DNA from: Sepioteuthis lessoniana
Taxonomy: Eukaryota > Mollusca > Cephalopoda > Myopsida > Loliginidae
Length of the DNA: 64,000 nt
Reading direction: 5' to 3'
NCBI GenBank assembly: GCA_963585895.1
Contig: OY757921.1
Coordinates: 55,506,081-55,570,080 of the forward strand
A program made the position numbers and the translations under genes. The notes under the pieces are model-generated. The model was not told the origin of the DNA, ran no database searches, and saw nothing but the letters and a program-made list of their open reading frames with translations. Below, one piece after another: positions 11,743 through 25,283 of the stretch (the first letter of the stretch is position 1; the number at the start of each line of letters is the position of its first letter).

Positions 11743-12041
11743 GATACACTTTTTAAAGATCTTTCCTTACAAGTTGTTTTACCTATTCTACTATATGTTT
11801 GATCGTTTGCAGTAGTAAAACTGCAAGGTTTTTGCAACTGTCAACGATTGAACATATGACAGAAAAAAAGAAGTTAAAGCTTTCTGAAGGATTTACCATA
11901 ATTCACTTCTCCTATGTAGTTAAAAGTAAATCAAATGCACCGATCATTATAAAAATCCCATTTGTAATACACCCATTCTCCACCCGTCTATGAGTGTTCT
12001 TGTTTTGTTATTACATTAAGTAAGAAAAATGTTTTACGTCA

Positions 12042-15000
12042 TTGTTACTTTTAGCATGCGTAATGTTTCTGCAATTGTTACTTGTTCACATATATCTTGT
12101 GATGAAAACAGGTATTCGTGAATATCGTACGACAGTTATATTCACTGTTAGTGCACGCATACTTTTTATGATGAACACTCTGATTTTGAAAGTACATTTT
12201 TTAACAATATTTAAAATGTTCATTGCGGCATGAACATGCTAACATTTAAAATGCAATAAGTTTACTCTTAAAATCAAAATCAACTTCATACATATTTAAA
12301 TGATAAACAATATGCAATGTTTTTTCTACACATTGTATTGTCTAAAAGCATAAAATCCATAAATACTTGATTTTTTTAAATGAGTTTAATGTTCACATGT
12401 GTGGGTATATATTTTTATTACGAAAATATAATTTGCAATTTTACTTTACCAGATTACAAGTTTTATTGTAGGATTTTTTAAAATATCAAGAATCACACAG
12501 CAAACATAGCTAAATGCATCCTTTTTTACAATTTTTCTATTGAGTTATTTTACCTTATGATAATTTCTGTTATTTTCACTTTTAGATCAAATGAACATAG
12601 TCTTATGATGCATTTCCAATGCACCGATACACTTTTTTAAAATCTTTCCTTACAAGTTGTTTTACCTATTCTGCTATATGATTGATCGTTTGCAGTAGTA
12701 AAACTGCAAGGTTTTGCAACTGTCAACGATTGAACATATGACAGAAAAAAAGATGTTAAAGCTTTCTGAAGGATTTACCATAATTCACTTCTCCTATGTA
12801 GTTAAAAGTAAATCAAATGCACCGATCATTATAAAAATCCCATTTGTAATACACCCATTCTCCGCCCGTCTATGAGTGTTCTTGTTTTGTTATTACATTA
12901 AGTAAGAAAAATGTTTTAGGTCATTGTTAGTTTTAGCATGCGTAATGTTTCTGCAATTGTTACTTGTGCACATGTATCTTGTGATGAAAACAGGTATTCG
13001 TGAATATCGTACGACAGTTATATTCACTGTTAGTGCACGCATACTTTTTATGATGAACAGTCTAATTTTGAGAGTACATTTTTTAACAATATTTAACATG
13101 TTCATTGCGGCATGAACATGCTAACATTTTAAATGCAATAAGTTTACTCTTAAAATCAAAATCAACTTCATACATATTTAAATGATAAACAATATGCAAT
13201 GTTTTTTCTACACATTGTATTGTCTAAAAGCATAAAATCCATAAATACTTGATTTTTTAAAATGAGTTTAATGTTCACATGTGTGGGTATATATTTTTAT
13301 TACGAAAATATAATTTGCAATTTTACTTTACCAGATTACAAGATTTATTGTAGGATTTTTTAAAATATATAGAATCACACAGCAAACATAGCTAAATGCA
13401 TCCTTTTTTACAATTTTTCTATTGTGTTATTTTACCTTATGATAATTTCTGTTATTTTCACTTTTAGATCAAATGAACATAGTCTTATGATGCATTTCCA
13501 ATGCATCGATACACTTTTTAAAGATCTTTCCTTACAAGTTGTTTTACCTATTCTACTATATGTTTGATCGTTTGCAGTAGTAAAACTGCAAGGTTTTTGC
13601 AACTGTCAACGATTGAACATATGACAGAAAAAAAGAAGTTAAAGCTTTCTGAAGGATTTACCATAATTCACTTCTCCTATGTAGTTAAAAGTAAATCAAA
13701 TGCACCGATCATTATAAAAATCCCATTTGTAATACACCCATTCTCCACCCGTCTATGAGTGTTCTTGTTTTGTTATTACATTAAGTAAGAAAAATGTTTT
13801 AGGTCATTGTTAGTTTTAGCATGCGTAATGTTTCTGCAATTGTTACTTGTGCACATGTATCTTGTGATGAAAACAGGTATTCGTGAATATCGTACGACAG
13901 TTATATTCACTGTTAGTGCACGCATACTTTTTATGATGAACAGTCTAATTTTGAGAGTACATTTTTTAACAATATTTAACATGTTCATTGCGGCATGAAC
14001 ATGCTAACATTTTAAATGCAATAAGTTTACTCTTAAAATCAAAATCAACTTCATACATATTTAAATGATAAACAATATGCAATGTTTTTTCTACACATTG
14101 TATTGTCTAAAAGCATAAAATCCATAAATACTTGATTTTTTAAAATGAGTTTAATGTTCACATGTGTGGGTATATATTTTTATTACGAAAATATAATTTG
14201 CAATTTTACTTTACCAGATTACAAGATTTATTGTAGGATTTTTTAAAATATATAGAATCACACAGCAAACATAGCTAAATGCATCCTTTTTTACAATTTT
14301 TCTATTGTGTTATTTTACCTTATGATAATTTCTGTTATTTTCACTTTTAGATCAAATGAACATAGTCTTATGATGCATTTCCAATGCATCGATACACTTT
14401 TTAAAGATCTTTCCTTACAAGTTGTTTTACCTATTCTACTATATGTTTGATCGTTTGCAGTAGTAAAACTGCAAGGTTTTTGCAACTGTCAACGATTGAA
14501 CATATGACAGAAAAAAAGAAGTTAAAGCTTTCTGAAGGATTTACCATAATTCACTTCTCCTATGTAGTTAAAAGTAAATCAAATGCACCGATCATTATAA
14601 AAATCCCATTTGTAATACACCCATTCTCCACCCGTCTATGAGTGTTCTTGTTTTGTTATTACATTAAGTAAGAAAAATGTTTTACGTCATTGTTAGTTTT
14701 AGCATGCGTAATGTTTCTGCAATTGTTACTTGTGCACATGTATCTTGTGATGAAAACAGGTATTCGTGAATATCGTACGACAGTTATATTCACTGTTAGT
14801 GCAGGCATACTTTTTATGATGAACACTTTGATTTTGAAAGTACATTTTTTAACAATATTTAAAATGTTCATTGCGGCATGAACATGCTAACATTTAAAAT
14901 GCAATAAGTTTACTCTTAAAATCAAAATCAACTTCATACATATTTAAATGATAAACAATATGCAATGTTTTTTCTACACATTTTATTGTCTAAAAGCATA

Positions 15001-15572
15001 AAATCCATAAATACTTGATTTTTTTAAATGAGTTTAATGTTCACATGTGTGGGTATATATTTTTATTACGAAAATATAATTTGCAATTTTACTTTACAAG
15101 ATTTCATGTTTTATTTTAGGATTTTTTAAAATATATAGAATCACACAGCAAACATAGCTAAATGCATCCTTTTTTACAATTTTTCTATTGTGTTATTTTA
15201 CCTTATGATAATTTCTGTTATTTTCACTTTTAGATCAAATGAACATAGTCTTATGATGCATTTCCAATGCAGCGATACACTTTTTTAAAATCTTTCCTTA
15301 CAAGTTGTTTTACCTAATCTGCTATATGTTTGATCGTTTGCAGTAGCAAAACTGCAAGGTTTTTGCAACTGTCAACGATTGAACATATGACAGAAAAAAA
15401 GAAGTTAAAGCTTTCTGAAGGATTTACCATAATTCACTTCTCCTATGTAGTTAAAAGTAAATCAAATGCACCGATCATTATAAAAATCCCATTTGTAATA
15501 CACCCATTCTCCACCCGTCTATGAGTGTTCTTGTTTTGTTATTACATTAAGTAAGAAAAATGTTTTACGTCA
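12042..15572. repeat. Tetrameric higher-order repeat E-C-C-D, copy 1
   Basis: Four units (12042, 12924, 13807, 14690) total 3531 bp. The two C units are adjacent and appear identical. The E unit here keeps GAATATCGTACG and AGTGCACGC, unlike the E units of later copies (GAATATTGTACG, AGTAAACGC). Confidence 0.9.
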
Positions 15573-18500
15573 TTGTTACTTTTAGCATGCGTAATGTTTC
15601 TGCAATTGTTACTTGTTCACATATATCTTGTGATGAAAACAGGTATTCGTGAATATTGTACGACAGTTATATTCACTGTTAGTAAACGCATACTTTTTAT
15701 GATGAACACTCTGATTTTGAAAGTACATTTTTTAACAATATTTAAAATGTTCATTGCGGCATGAACATGCTAACATTTAAAATGCAATAAGTTTACTCTT
15801 AAAATCAAAATCAACTTCATACATATTTAAATGATAAACAATATGCAATGTTTTTTCTACACATTGTATTGTCTAAAAGCATAAAATCCATAAATACTTG
15901 ATTTTTTTAAATGAGTTTAATGTTCACATGTGTGGGTATATATTTTTATTACGAAAATATAATTTGCAATTTTACTTTACCAGATTACAAGTTTTATTGT
16001 AGGATTTTTTAAAATATCAAGAATCACACAGCAAACATAGCTAAATGCATCCTTTTTTACAATTTTTCTATTGAGTTATTTTACCTTATGATAATTTCTG
16101 TTATTTTCACTTTTAGATCAAATGAACATAGTCTTATGATGCATTTCCAATGCACCGATACACTTTTTTAAAATCTTTCCTTACAAGTTGTTTTACCTAT
16201 TCTGCTATATGATTGATCGTTTGCAGTAGTAAAACTGCAAGGTTTTGCAACTGTCAACGATTGAACATATGACAGAAAAAAAGATGTTAAAGCTTTCTGA
16301 AGGATTTACCATAATTCACTTCTCCTATGTAGTTAAAAGTAAATCAAATGCACCGATCATTATAAAAATCCCATTTGTAATACACCCATTCTCCGCCCGT
16401 CTATGAGTGTTCTTGTTTTGTTATTACATTAAGTAAGAAAAATGTTTTAGGTCATTGTTAGTTTTAGCATGCGTAATGTTTCTGCAATTGTTACTTGTGC
16501 ACATGTATCTTGTGATGAAAACAGGTATTCGTGAATATCGTACGACAGTTATATTCACTGTTAGTGCACGCATACTTTTTATGATGAACAGTCTAATTTT
16601 GAGAGTACATTTTTTAACAATATTTAACATGTTCATTGCGGCATGAACATGCTAACATTTTAAATGCAATAAGTTTACTCTTAAAATCAAAATCAACTTC
16701 ATACATATTTAAATGATAAACAATATGCAATGTTTTTTCTACACATTGTATTGTCTAAAAGCATAAAATCCATAAATACTTGATTTTTTAAAATGAGTTT
16801 AATGTTCACATGTGTGGGTATATATTTTTATTACGAAAATATAATTTGCAATTTTACTTTACCAGATTACAAGATTTATTGTAGGATTTTTTAAAATATA
16901 TAGAATCACACAGCAAACATAGCTAAATGCATCCTTTTTTACAATTTTTCTATTGTGTTATTTTACCTTATGATAATTTCTGTTATTTTCACTTTTAGAT
17001 CAAATGAACATAGTCTTATGATGCATTTCCAATGCATCGATACACTTTTTAAAGATCTTTCCTTACAAGTTGTTTTACCTATTCTACTATATGTTTGATC
17101 GTTTGCAGTAGTAAAACTGCAAGGTTTTTGCAACTGTCAACGATTGAACATATGACAGAAAAAAAGAAGTTAAAGCTTTCTGAAGGATTTACCATAATTC
17201 ACTTCTCCTATGTAGTTAAAAGTAAATCAAATGCACCGATCATTATAAAAATCCCATTTGTAATACACCCATTCTCCACCCGTCTATGAGTGTTCTTGTT
17301 TTGTTATTACATTAAGTAAGAAAAATGTTTTAGGTCATTGTTAGTTTTAGCATGCGTAATGTTTCTGCAATTGTTACTTGTGCACATGTATCTTGTGATG
17401 AAAACAGGTATTCGTGAATATCGTACGACAGTTATATTCACTGTTAGTGCACGCATACTTTTTATGATGAACAGTCTAATTTTGAGAGTACATTTTTTAA
17501 CAATATTTAACATGTTCATTGCGGCATGAACATGCTAACATTTTAAATGCAATAAGTTTACTCTTAAAATCAAAATCAACTTCATACATATTTAAATGAT
17601 AAACAATATGCAATGTTTTTTCTACACATTGTATTGTCTAAAAGCATAAAATCCATAAATACTTGATTTTTTAAAATGAGTTTAATGTTCACATGTGTGG
17701 GTATATATTTTTATTACGAAAATATAATTTGCAATTTTACTTTACCAGATTACAAGATTTATTGTAGGATTTTTTAAAATATATAGAATCACACAGCAAA
17801 CATAGCTAAATGCATCCTTTTTTACAATTTTTCTATTGTGTTATTTTACCTTATGATAATTTCTGTTATTTTCACTTTTAGATCAAATGAACATAGTCTT
17901 ATGATGCATTTCCAATGCATCGATACACTTTTTAAAGATCTTTCCTTACAAGTTGTTTTACCTATTCTACTATATGTTTGATCGTTTGCAGTAGTAAAAC
18001 TGCAAGGTTTTTGCAACTGTCAACGATTGAACATATGACAGAAAAAAAGAAGTTAAAGCTTTCTGAAGGATTTACCATAATTCACTTCTCCTATGTAGTT
18101 AAAAGTAAATCAAATGCACCGATCATTATAAAAATCCCATTTGTAATACACCCATTCTCCACCCGTCTATGAGTGTTCTTGTTTTGTTATTACATTAAGT
18201 AAGAAAAATGTTTTACGTCATTGTTAGTTTTAGCATGCGTAATGTTTCTGCAATTGTTACTTGTGCACATGTATCTTGTGATGAAAACAGGTATTCGTGA
18301 ATATCGTACGACAGTTATATTCACTGTTAGTGCAGGCATACTTTTTATGATGAACACTTTGATTTTGAAAGTACATTTTTTAACAATATTTAAAATGTTC
18401 ATTGCGGCATGAACATGCTAACATTTAAAATGCAATAAGTTTACTCTTAAAATCAAAATCAACTTCATACATATTTAAATGATAAACAATATGCAATGTT

Positions 18501-19103
18501 TTTTCTACACATTTTATTGTCTAAAAGCATAAAATCCATAAATACTTGATTTTTTTAAATGAGTTTAATGTTCACATGTGTGGGTATATATTTTTATTAC
18601 GAAAATATAATTTGCAATTTTACTTTACAAGATTTCATGTTTTATTTTAGGATTTTTTAAAATATATAGAATCACACAGCAAACATAGCTAAATGCATCC
18701 TTTTTTACAATTTTTCTATTGTGTTATTTTACCTTATGATAATTTCTGTTATTTTCACTTTTAGATCAAATGAACATAGTCTTATGATGCATTTCCAATG
18801 CAGCGATACACTTTTTTAAAATCTTTCCTTACAAGTTGTTTTACCTAATCTGCTATATGTTTGATCGTTTGCAGTAGCAAAACTGCAAGGTTTTTGCAAC
18901 TGTCAACGATTGAACATATGACAGAAAAAAAGAAGTTAAAGCTTTCTGAAGGATTTACCATAATTCACTTCTCCTATGTAGTTAAAAGTAAATCAAATGC
19001 ACCGATCATTATAAAAATCCCATTTGTAATACACCCATTCTCCACCCGTCTATGAGTGTTCTTGTTTTGTTATTACATTAAGTAAGAAAAATGTTTTACG
19101 TCA
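15573..19103. repeat. Tetrameric higher-order repeat E-C-C-D, copy 2
   Basis: Units 15573, 16455, 17338 and 18221 again total 3531 bp in the same order. Apart from the E head differences noted for copy 1, I found no changes on visual comparison. Its E unit matches 21753-22634 except for a base change near 22136 (ACGAAATTAT). Confidence 0.9.
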
Positions 19104-21752
19104 TTGTTACTTTTAGCATGCGTAATGTTTCTGCAATTGTTACTTGTGCACATGTATCTTGTGATGAAAACAGGTATTCGTGAATATCGTACGACAGTTA
19201 TATTCACTGTTAGTGCACGCATACTTTTTATGATGAACAGTCTAATTTTGAGAGTACATTTTTTAACAATATTTAACATGTTCATTGCGGCATGAACATG
19301 CTAACATTTTAAATGCAATAAGTTTACTCTTAAAATCAAAATCAACTTCATACATATTTAAATGATAAACAATATGCAATGTTTTTTCTACACATTGTAT
19401 TGTCTAAAAGCATAAAATCCATAAATACTTGATTTTTTAAAATGAGTTTAATGTTCACATGTGTGGGTATATATTTTTATTACGAAAATATAATTTGCAA
19501 TTTTACTTTACCAGATTACAAGATTTATTGTAGGATTTTTTAAAATATATAGAATCACACAGCAAACATAGCTAAATGCATCCTTTTTTACAATTTTTCT
19601 ATTGTGTTATTTTACCTTATGATAATTTCTGTTATTTTCACTTTTAGATCAAATGAACATAGTCTTATGATGCATTTCCAATGCATCGATACACTTTTTA
19701 AAGATCTTTCCTTACAAGTTGTTTTACCTATTCTACTATATGTTTGATCGTTTGCAGTAGTAAAACTGCAAGGTTTTTGCAACTGTCAACGATTGAACAT
19801 ATGACAGAAAAAAAGAAGTTAAAGCTTTCTGAAGGATTTACCATAATTCACTTCTCCTATGTAGTTAAAAGTAAATCAAATGCACCGATCATTATAAAAA
19901 TCCCATTTGTAATACACCCATTCTCCACCCGTCTATGAGTGTTCTTGTTTTGTTATTACATTAAGTAAGAAAAATGTTTTAGGTCATTGTTAGTTTTAGC
20001 ATGCGTAATGTTTCTGCAATTGTTACTTGTGCACATGTATCTTGTGATGAAAACAGGTATTCGTGAATATCGTACGACAGTTATATTCACTGTTAGTGCA
20101 CGCATACTTTTTATGATGAACAGTCTAATTTTGAGAGTACATTTTTTAACAATATTTAACATGTTCATTGCGGCATGAACATGCTAACATTTTAAATGCA
20201 ATAAGTTTACTCTTAAAATCAAAATCAACTTCATACATATTTAAATGATAAACAATATGCAATGTTTTTTCTACACATTGTATTGTCTAAAAGCATAAAA
20301 TCCATAAATACTTGATTTTTTAAAATGAGTTTAATGTTCACATGTGTGGGTATATATTTTTATTACGAAAATATAATTTGCAATTTTACTTTACCAGATT
20401 ACAAGATTTATTGTAGGATTTTTTAAAATATATAGAATCACACAGCAAACATAGCTAAATGCATCCTTTTTTACAATTTTTCTATTGTGTTATTTTACCT
20501 TATGATAATTTCTGTTATTTTCACTTTTAGATCAAATGAACATAGTCTTATGATGCATTTCCAATGCATCGATACACTTTTTAAAGATCTTTCCTTACAA
20601 GTTGTTTTACCTATTCTACTATATGTTTGATCGTTTGCAGTAGTAAAACTGCAAGGTTTTTGCAACTGTCAACGATTGAACATATGACAGAAAAAAAGAA
20701 GTTAAAGCTTTCTGAAGGATTTACCATAATTCACTTCTCCTATGTAGTTAAAAGTAAATCAAATGCACCGATCATTATAAAAATCCCATTTGTAATACAC
20801 CCATTCTCCACCCGTCTATGAGTGTTCTTGTTTTGTTATTACATTAAGTAAGAAAAATGTTTTACGTCATTGTTAGTTTTAGCATGCGTAATGTTTCTGC
20901 AATTGTTACTTGTGCACATGTATCTTGTGATGAAAACAGGTATTCGTGAATATCGTACGACAGTTATATTCACTGTTAGTGCAGGCATACTTTTTATGAT
21001 GAACACTTTGATTTTGAAAGTACATTTTTTAACAATATTTAAAATGTTCATTGCGGCATGAACATGCTAACATTTAAAATGCAATAAGTTTACTCTTAAA
21101 ATCAAAATCAACTTCATACATATTTAAATGATAAACAATATGCAATGTTTTTTCTACACATTTTATTGTCTAAAAGCATAAAATCCATAAATACTTGATT
21201 TTTTTAAATGAGTTTAATGTTCACATGTGTGGGTATATATTTTTATTACGAAAATATAATTTGCAATTTTACTTTACAAGATTTCATGTTTTATTTTAGG
21301 ATTTTTTAAAATATATAGAATCACACAGCAAACATAGCTAAATGCATCCTTTTTTACAATTTTTCTATTGTGTTATTTTACCTTATGATAATTTCTGTTA
21401 TTTTCACTTTTAGATCAAATGAACATAGTCTTATGATGCATTTCCAATGCAGCGATACACTTTTTTAAAATCTTTCCTTACAAGTTGTTTTACCTAATCT
21501 GCTATATGTTTGATCGTTTGCAGTAGCAAAACTGCAAGGTTTTTGCAACTGTCAACGATTGAACATATGACAGAAAAAAAGAAGTTAAAGCTTTCTGAAG
21601 GATTTACCATAATTCACTTCTCCTATGTAGTTAAAAGTAAATCAAATGCACCGATCATTATAAAAATCCCATTTGTAATACACCCATTCTCCACCCGTCT
21701 ATGAGTGTTCTTGTTTTGTTATTACATTAAGTAAGAAAAATGTTTTACGTCA
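19104..21752. repeat. Trimeric copy C*-C-D, an E-to-C deletion product
   Basis: Units 19104, 19987 and 20870 total 2649 bp, one unit short of the tetramer. The first unit begins with the E-type base (TTGTTAC, C at 19110) and is C-type from 19148 (TTGTGCACATG) onward. The switch falls in 37 bases identical between the types, as expected if an unequal crossover or intrachromatid deletion removed one unit. Confidence 0.88.
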
Positions 21753-24700
21753 TTGTTACTTTTAGCATGCGTAATGTTTCTGCAATTGTTACTTGTTCAC
21801 ATATATCTTGTGATGAAAACAGGTATTCGTGAATATTGTACGACAGTTATATTCACTGTTAGTAAACGCATACTTTTTATGATGAACACTCTGATTTTGA
21901 AAGTACATTTTTTAACAATATTTAAAATGTTCATTGCGGCATGAACATGCTAACATTTAAAATGCAATAAGTTTACTCTTAAAATCAAAATCAACTTCAT
22001 ACATATTTAAATGATAAACAATATGCAATGTTTTTTCTACACATTGTATTGTCTAAAAGCATAAAATCCATAAATACTTGATTTTTTTAAATGAGTTTAA
22101 TGTTCACATGTGTGGGTATATATTTTTATTACGAAATTATAATTTGCAATTTTACTTTACCAGATTACAAGTTTTATTGTAGGATTTTTTAAAATATCAA
22201 GAATCACACAGCAAACATAGCTAAATGCATCCTTTTTTACAATTTTTCTATTGAGTTATTTTACCTTATGATAATTTCTGTTATTTTCACTTTTAGATCA
22301 AATGAACATAGTCTTATGATGCATTTCCAATGCACCGATACACTTTTTTAAAATCTTTCCTTACAAGTTGTTTTACCTATTCTGCTATATGATTGATCGT
22401 TTGCAGTAGTAAAACTGCAAGGTTTTGCAACTGTCAACGATTGAACATATGACAGAAAAAAAGATGTTAAAGCTTTCTGAAGGATTTACCATAATTCACT
22501 TCTCCTATGTAGTTAAAAGTAAATCAAATGCACCGATCATTATAAAAATCCCATTTGTAATACACCCATTCTCCGCCCGTCTATGAGTGTTCTTGTTTTG
22601 TTATTACATTAAGTAAGAAAAATGTTTTACGTCATTGTTAGTTTTAGCATGCGTAATGTTTCTGCAATTGTTACTTGTGCACATGTATCTTGTGATGAAA
22701 ACAGGTATTCGTGAATATCGTACGACAGTTATATTCACTGTTAGTGCACGCATACTTTTTATGATGAACAGTCTAATTTTGAGAGTACATTTTTTAACAA
22801 TATTTAACATGTTCATTGCGGCATGAACATGCTAACATTTTAAATGCAATAAGTTTACTCTTAAAATCAAAATCAACTTCATACATATTTAAATGATAAA
22901 CAATATGCAATGTTTTTTCTACACATTGTATTGTCTAAAAGCATAAAATCCATAAATACTTGATTTTTTAAAATGAGTTTAATGTTCACATGTGTGGGTA
23001 TATATTTTTATTACGAAAATATAATTTGCAATTTTACTTTACCAGATTACAAGATTTATTGTAGGATTTTTTAAAATATATAGAATCACACAGCAAACAT
23101 AGCTAAATGCATCCTTTTTTACAATTTTTCTATTGTGTTATTTTACCTTATGATAATTTCTGTTATTTTCACTTTTAGATCAAATGAACATAGTCTTATG
23201 ATGCATTTCCAATGCATCGATACACTTTTTAAAGATCTTTCCTTACAAGTTGTTTTACCTATTCTACTATATGTTTGATCGTTTGCAGTAGTAAAACTGC
23301 AAGGTTTTTGCAACTGTCAACGATTGAACATATGACAGAAAAAAAGAAGTTAAAGCTTTCTGAAGGATTTACCATAATTCACTTCTCCTATGTAGTTAAA
23401 AGTAAATCAAATGCACCGATCATTATAAAAATCCCATTTGTAATACACCCATTCTCCACCCGTCTATGAGTGTTCTTGTTTTGTTATTACATTAAGTAAG
23501 AAAAATGTTTTACGTCATTGTTACTTTTAGCATGCGTAATGTCTCTGCAATTGTTACTTGTTCACATATATCTTGTGATGAAAACAGGTATTCGTGAATA
23601 TTGTACGACAGTTATATTCACTGTTAGTGCACGCATACTTTTTATGATGAACACTCTGATTTTGAAAGTACATTTTTTAACAATATTTAAAATGTTCATT
23701 GCGGCATGAACATGCTAACATTTAAAATGCAATAAGTTTACTCTTATAATCAAAATCAACTTCATACATATTTAAATGATAAACAATATGCAATGTTTTT
23801 TCTACACATTGTATTGTCTAAAAGCATAAAATCCATAAATACTTGATTTTTTTAAAAGAGTTTAATGTTCACATGTGTGGGTATATATTTTTATTACGAA
23901 AATATAATTTGCAATTTTACTTTAAAAGATTTCAAGTTTTATTGTAGGATTTTTTAAAATATATAGAATCACACAGCAAACATAGATAAATGCATCCTTT
24001 TTTACAATTTTTCTATTGTGTTATTTTACCTTATGATAATTTCTGTTATTTTCACTTTTAGATCAAATGAACATAGTCTTATGATGCATTTCCAATGCAC
24101 CGATACACTTTTTAAAAATCTTTCCTTACAAGTTGTTTTACCTATTCTACTATATGTTTGATCGTTTGCAGTAGTAAAACTGCAAGGTTTTTGCAACTGT
24201 CAACGATTGAACATATGACAGAAAAAAAGAAGTTAAAGCTTTCTGAATGATTTACCATAAGTCATTTCTCCTATGTAGTTAAAAGTAAATTAAATGCACC
24301 GATCATTATAAAAATCCCATTAGTAATACACCCATTCTCCGCCCGTCTATGAGTGTTCTTGTTTTGTTATTACATTAAGTAAGAAAAATGTTTTACGTCA
24401 TTGTTAGTTTTAGCATGCGTAATGTTTCTGCAATTGTTACTTGTGCACATGTATCTTGTGATGAAAACAGGTATTCGTGAATATCGTACGACAGTTATAT
24501 TCACTGTTAGTGCACGCATACTTTTTATGATGAACACTTTGATTTTGAAAGTACATTTTTTAACAATATTTAACATGTTCATTGCGGCATGAACATGCTA
24601 ACATTTAAAATGCAATAAGTTTACTCTTAAAATCAAAATCAAGTTCATACATATTTAAATGATAAACAATATGCAATGTTTTTTCTACACATTGTATTGT

Positions 24701-25283
24701 CTAAAAGCATAAAATCCATAAATACTTGATTTTTTTAAAAGAGTTTAATGTTCACATGTGTGGGTATATATTTTTATTACGAAAATATAATTTGCAATTT
24801 TACTTTAAAAGATTTCAAGTTTTATTGTAGGATTTTTTAAAATATATAGAATCACACAGCAAACATAGATAAATGCATCCTTTTTTACAATTTTTCTATT
24901 GTGTTATTTTACCTTATGATAATTTCTGTTATTTTCACTTTTAGATCAAATGAACATAGTCTTATGATGCATTTCCAATGCACCGATACACTTTTTAAAA
25001 ATCTTTCCTTACAAGTTGTTTTACCTATTCTACTATATGTTTGATCGTTTGCAGTAGAAAAACTGCAAGGTTTTTGCAACTGTCAACGATTGAACATATG
25101 ACAGAAAAAAAGAAGTTAAAGCTTTCTGAAGGATTTACCATAAGTCACTTCTCCTATGTAGTTAAAAGTAAATTAAATGCACCGATCATTATAAAAATCC
25201 CATTAGTAATACACCCATTCTCCGCCCGTCTATGAGTGTTCTTGTTTTGTTATTACATTAAGTAAGAAAAATGTTTTACGTCA
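21753..25283. repeat. End of C/D/E block and transitional units
   Basis: Units are E 21753, C 22635, variant E 23518 and 24401. Units 23518 and 24401 share a distinctive second half: TTAAAAGAGTTTAATG, TTTAAAAGATTTC, CATAGATAAATG and CATAAGTCA, differing at a few bases (GAATGATTTACC only in 23518). They are a recent tandem duplication of one unit's tail. The head of 24401 is not E-type, so the change of family occurs inside this pair. Confidence 0.82.

Larger units (their letters stand above)
11159..24400. repeat. Higher-order repeat block of types C, D and E
   Basis: Three monomer types alternate. Type C has AACAGTCTAATTTTGAGAG, CATTTTAAATGC, AGATTTATTG and GCATCGATACACTTTTTAAAG. Type D has GTGCAGGCATAC, ACATTTTATTG, TTTCATGTTTTATTTTAGG and AGTAGCAAAAC. 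Type E has TTGTTCACATATATC, TTGAGTTATTTT and AAGATGTTAAAG. Order by unit start: C 11159, E 12042, C 12924, C 13807, D 14690, E 15573, C 16455, C 17338, D 18221, C* 19104, C 19987, D 20870, E 21753, C 22635, then a variant E at 23518. Copies of a type look almost identical by eye, so the block was homogenised recently. Confidence 0.92.
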
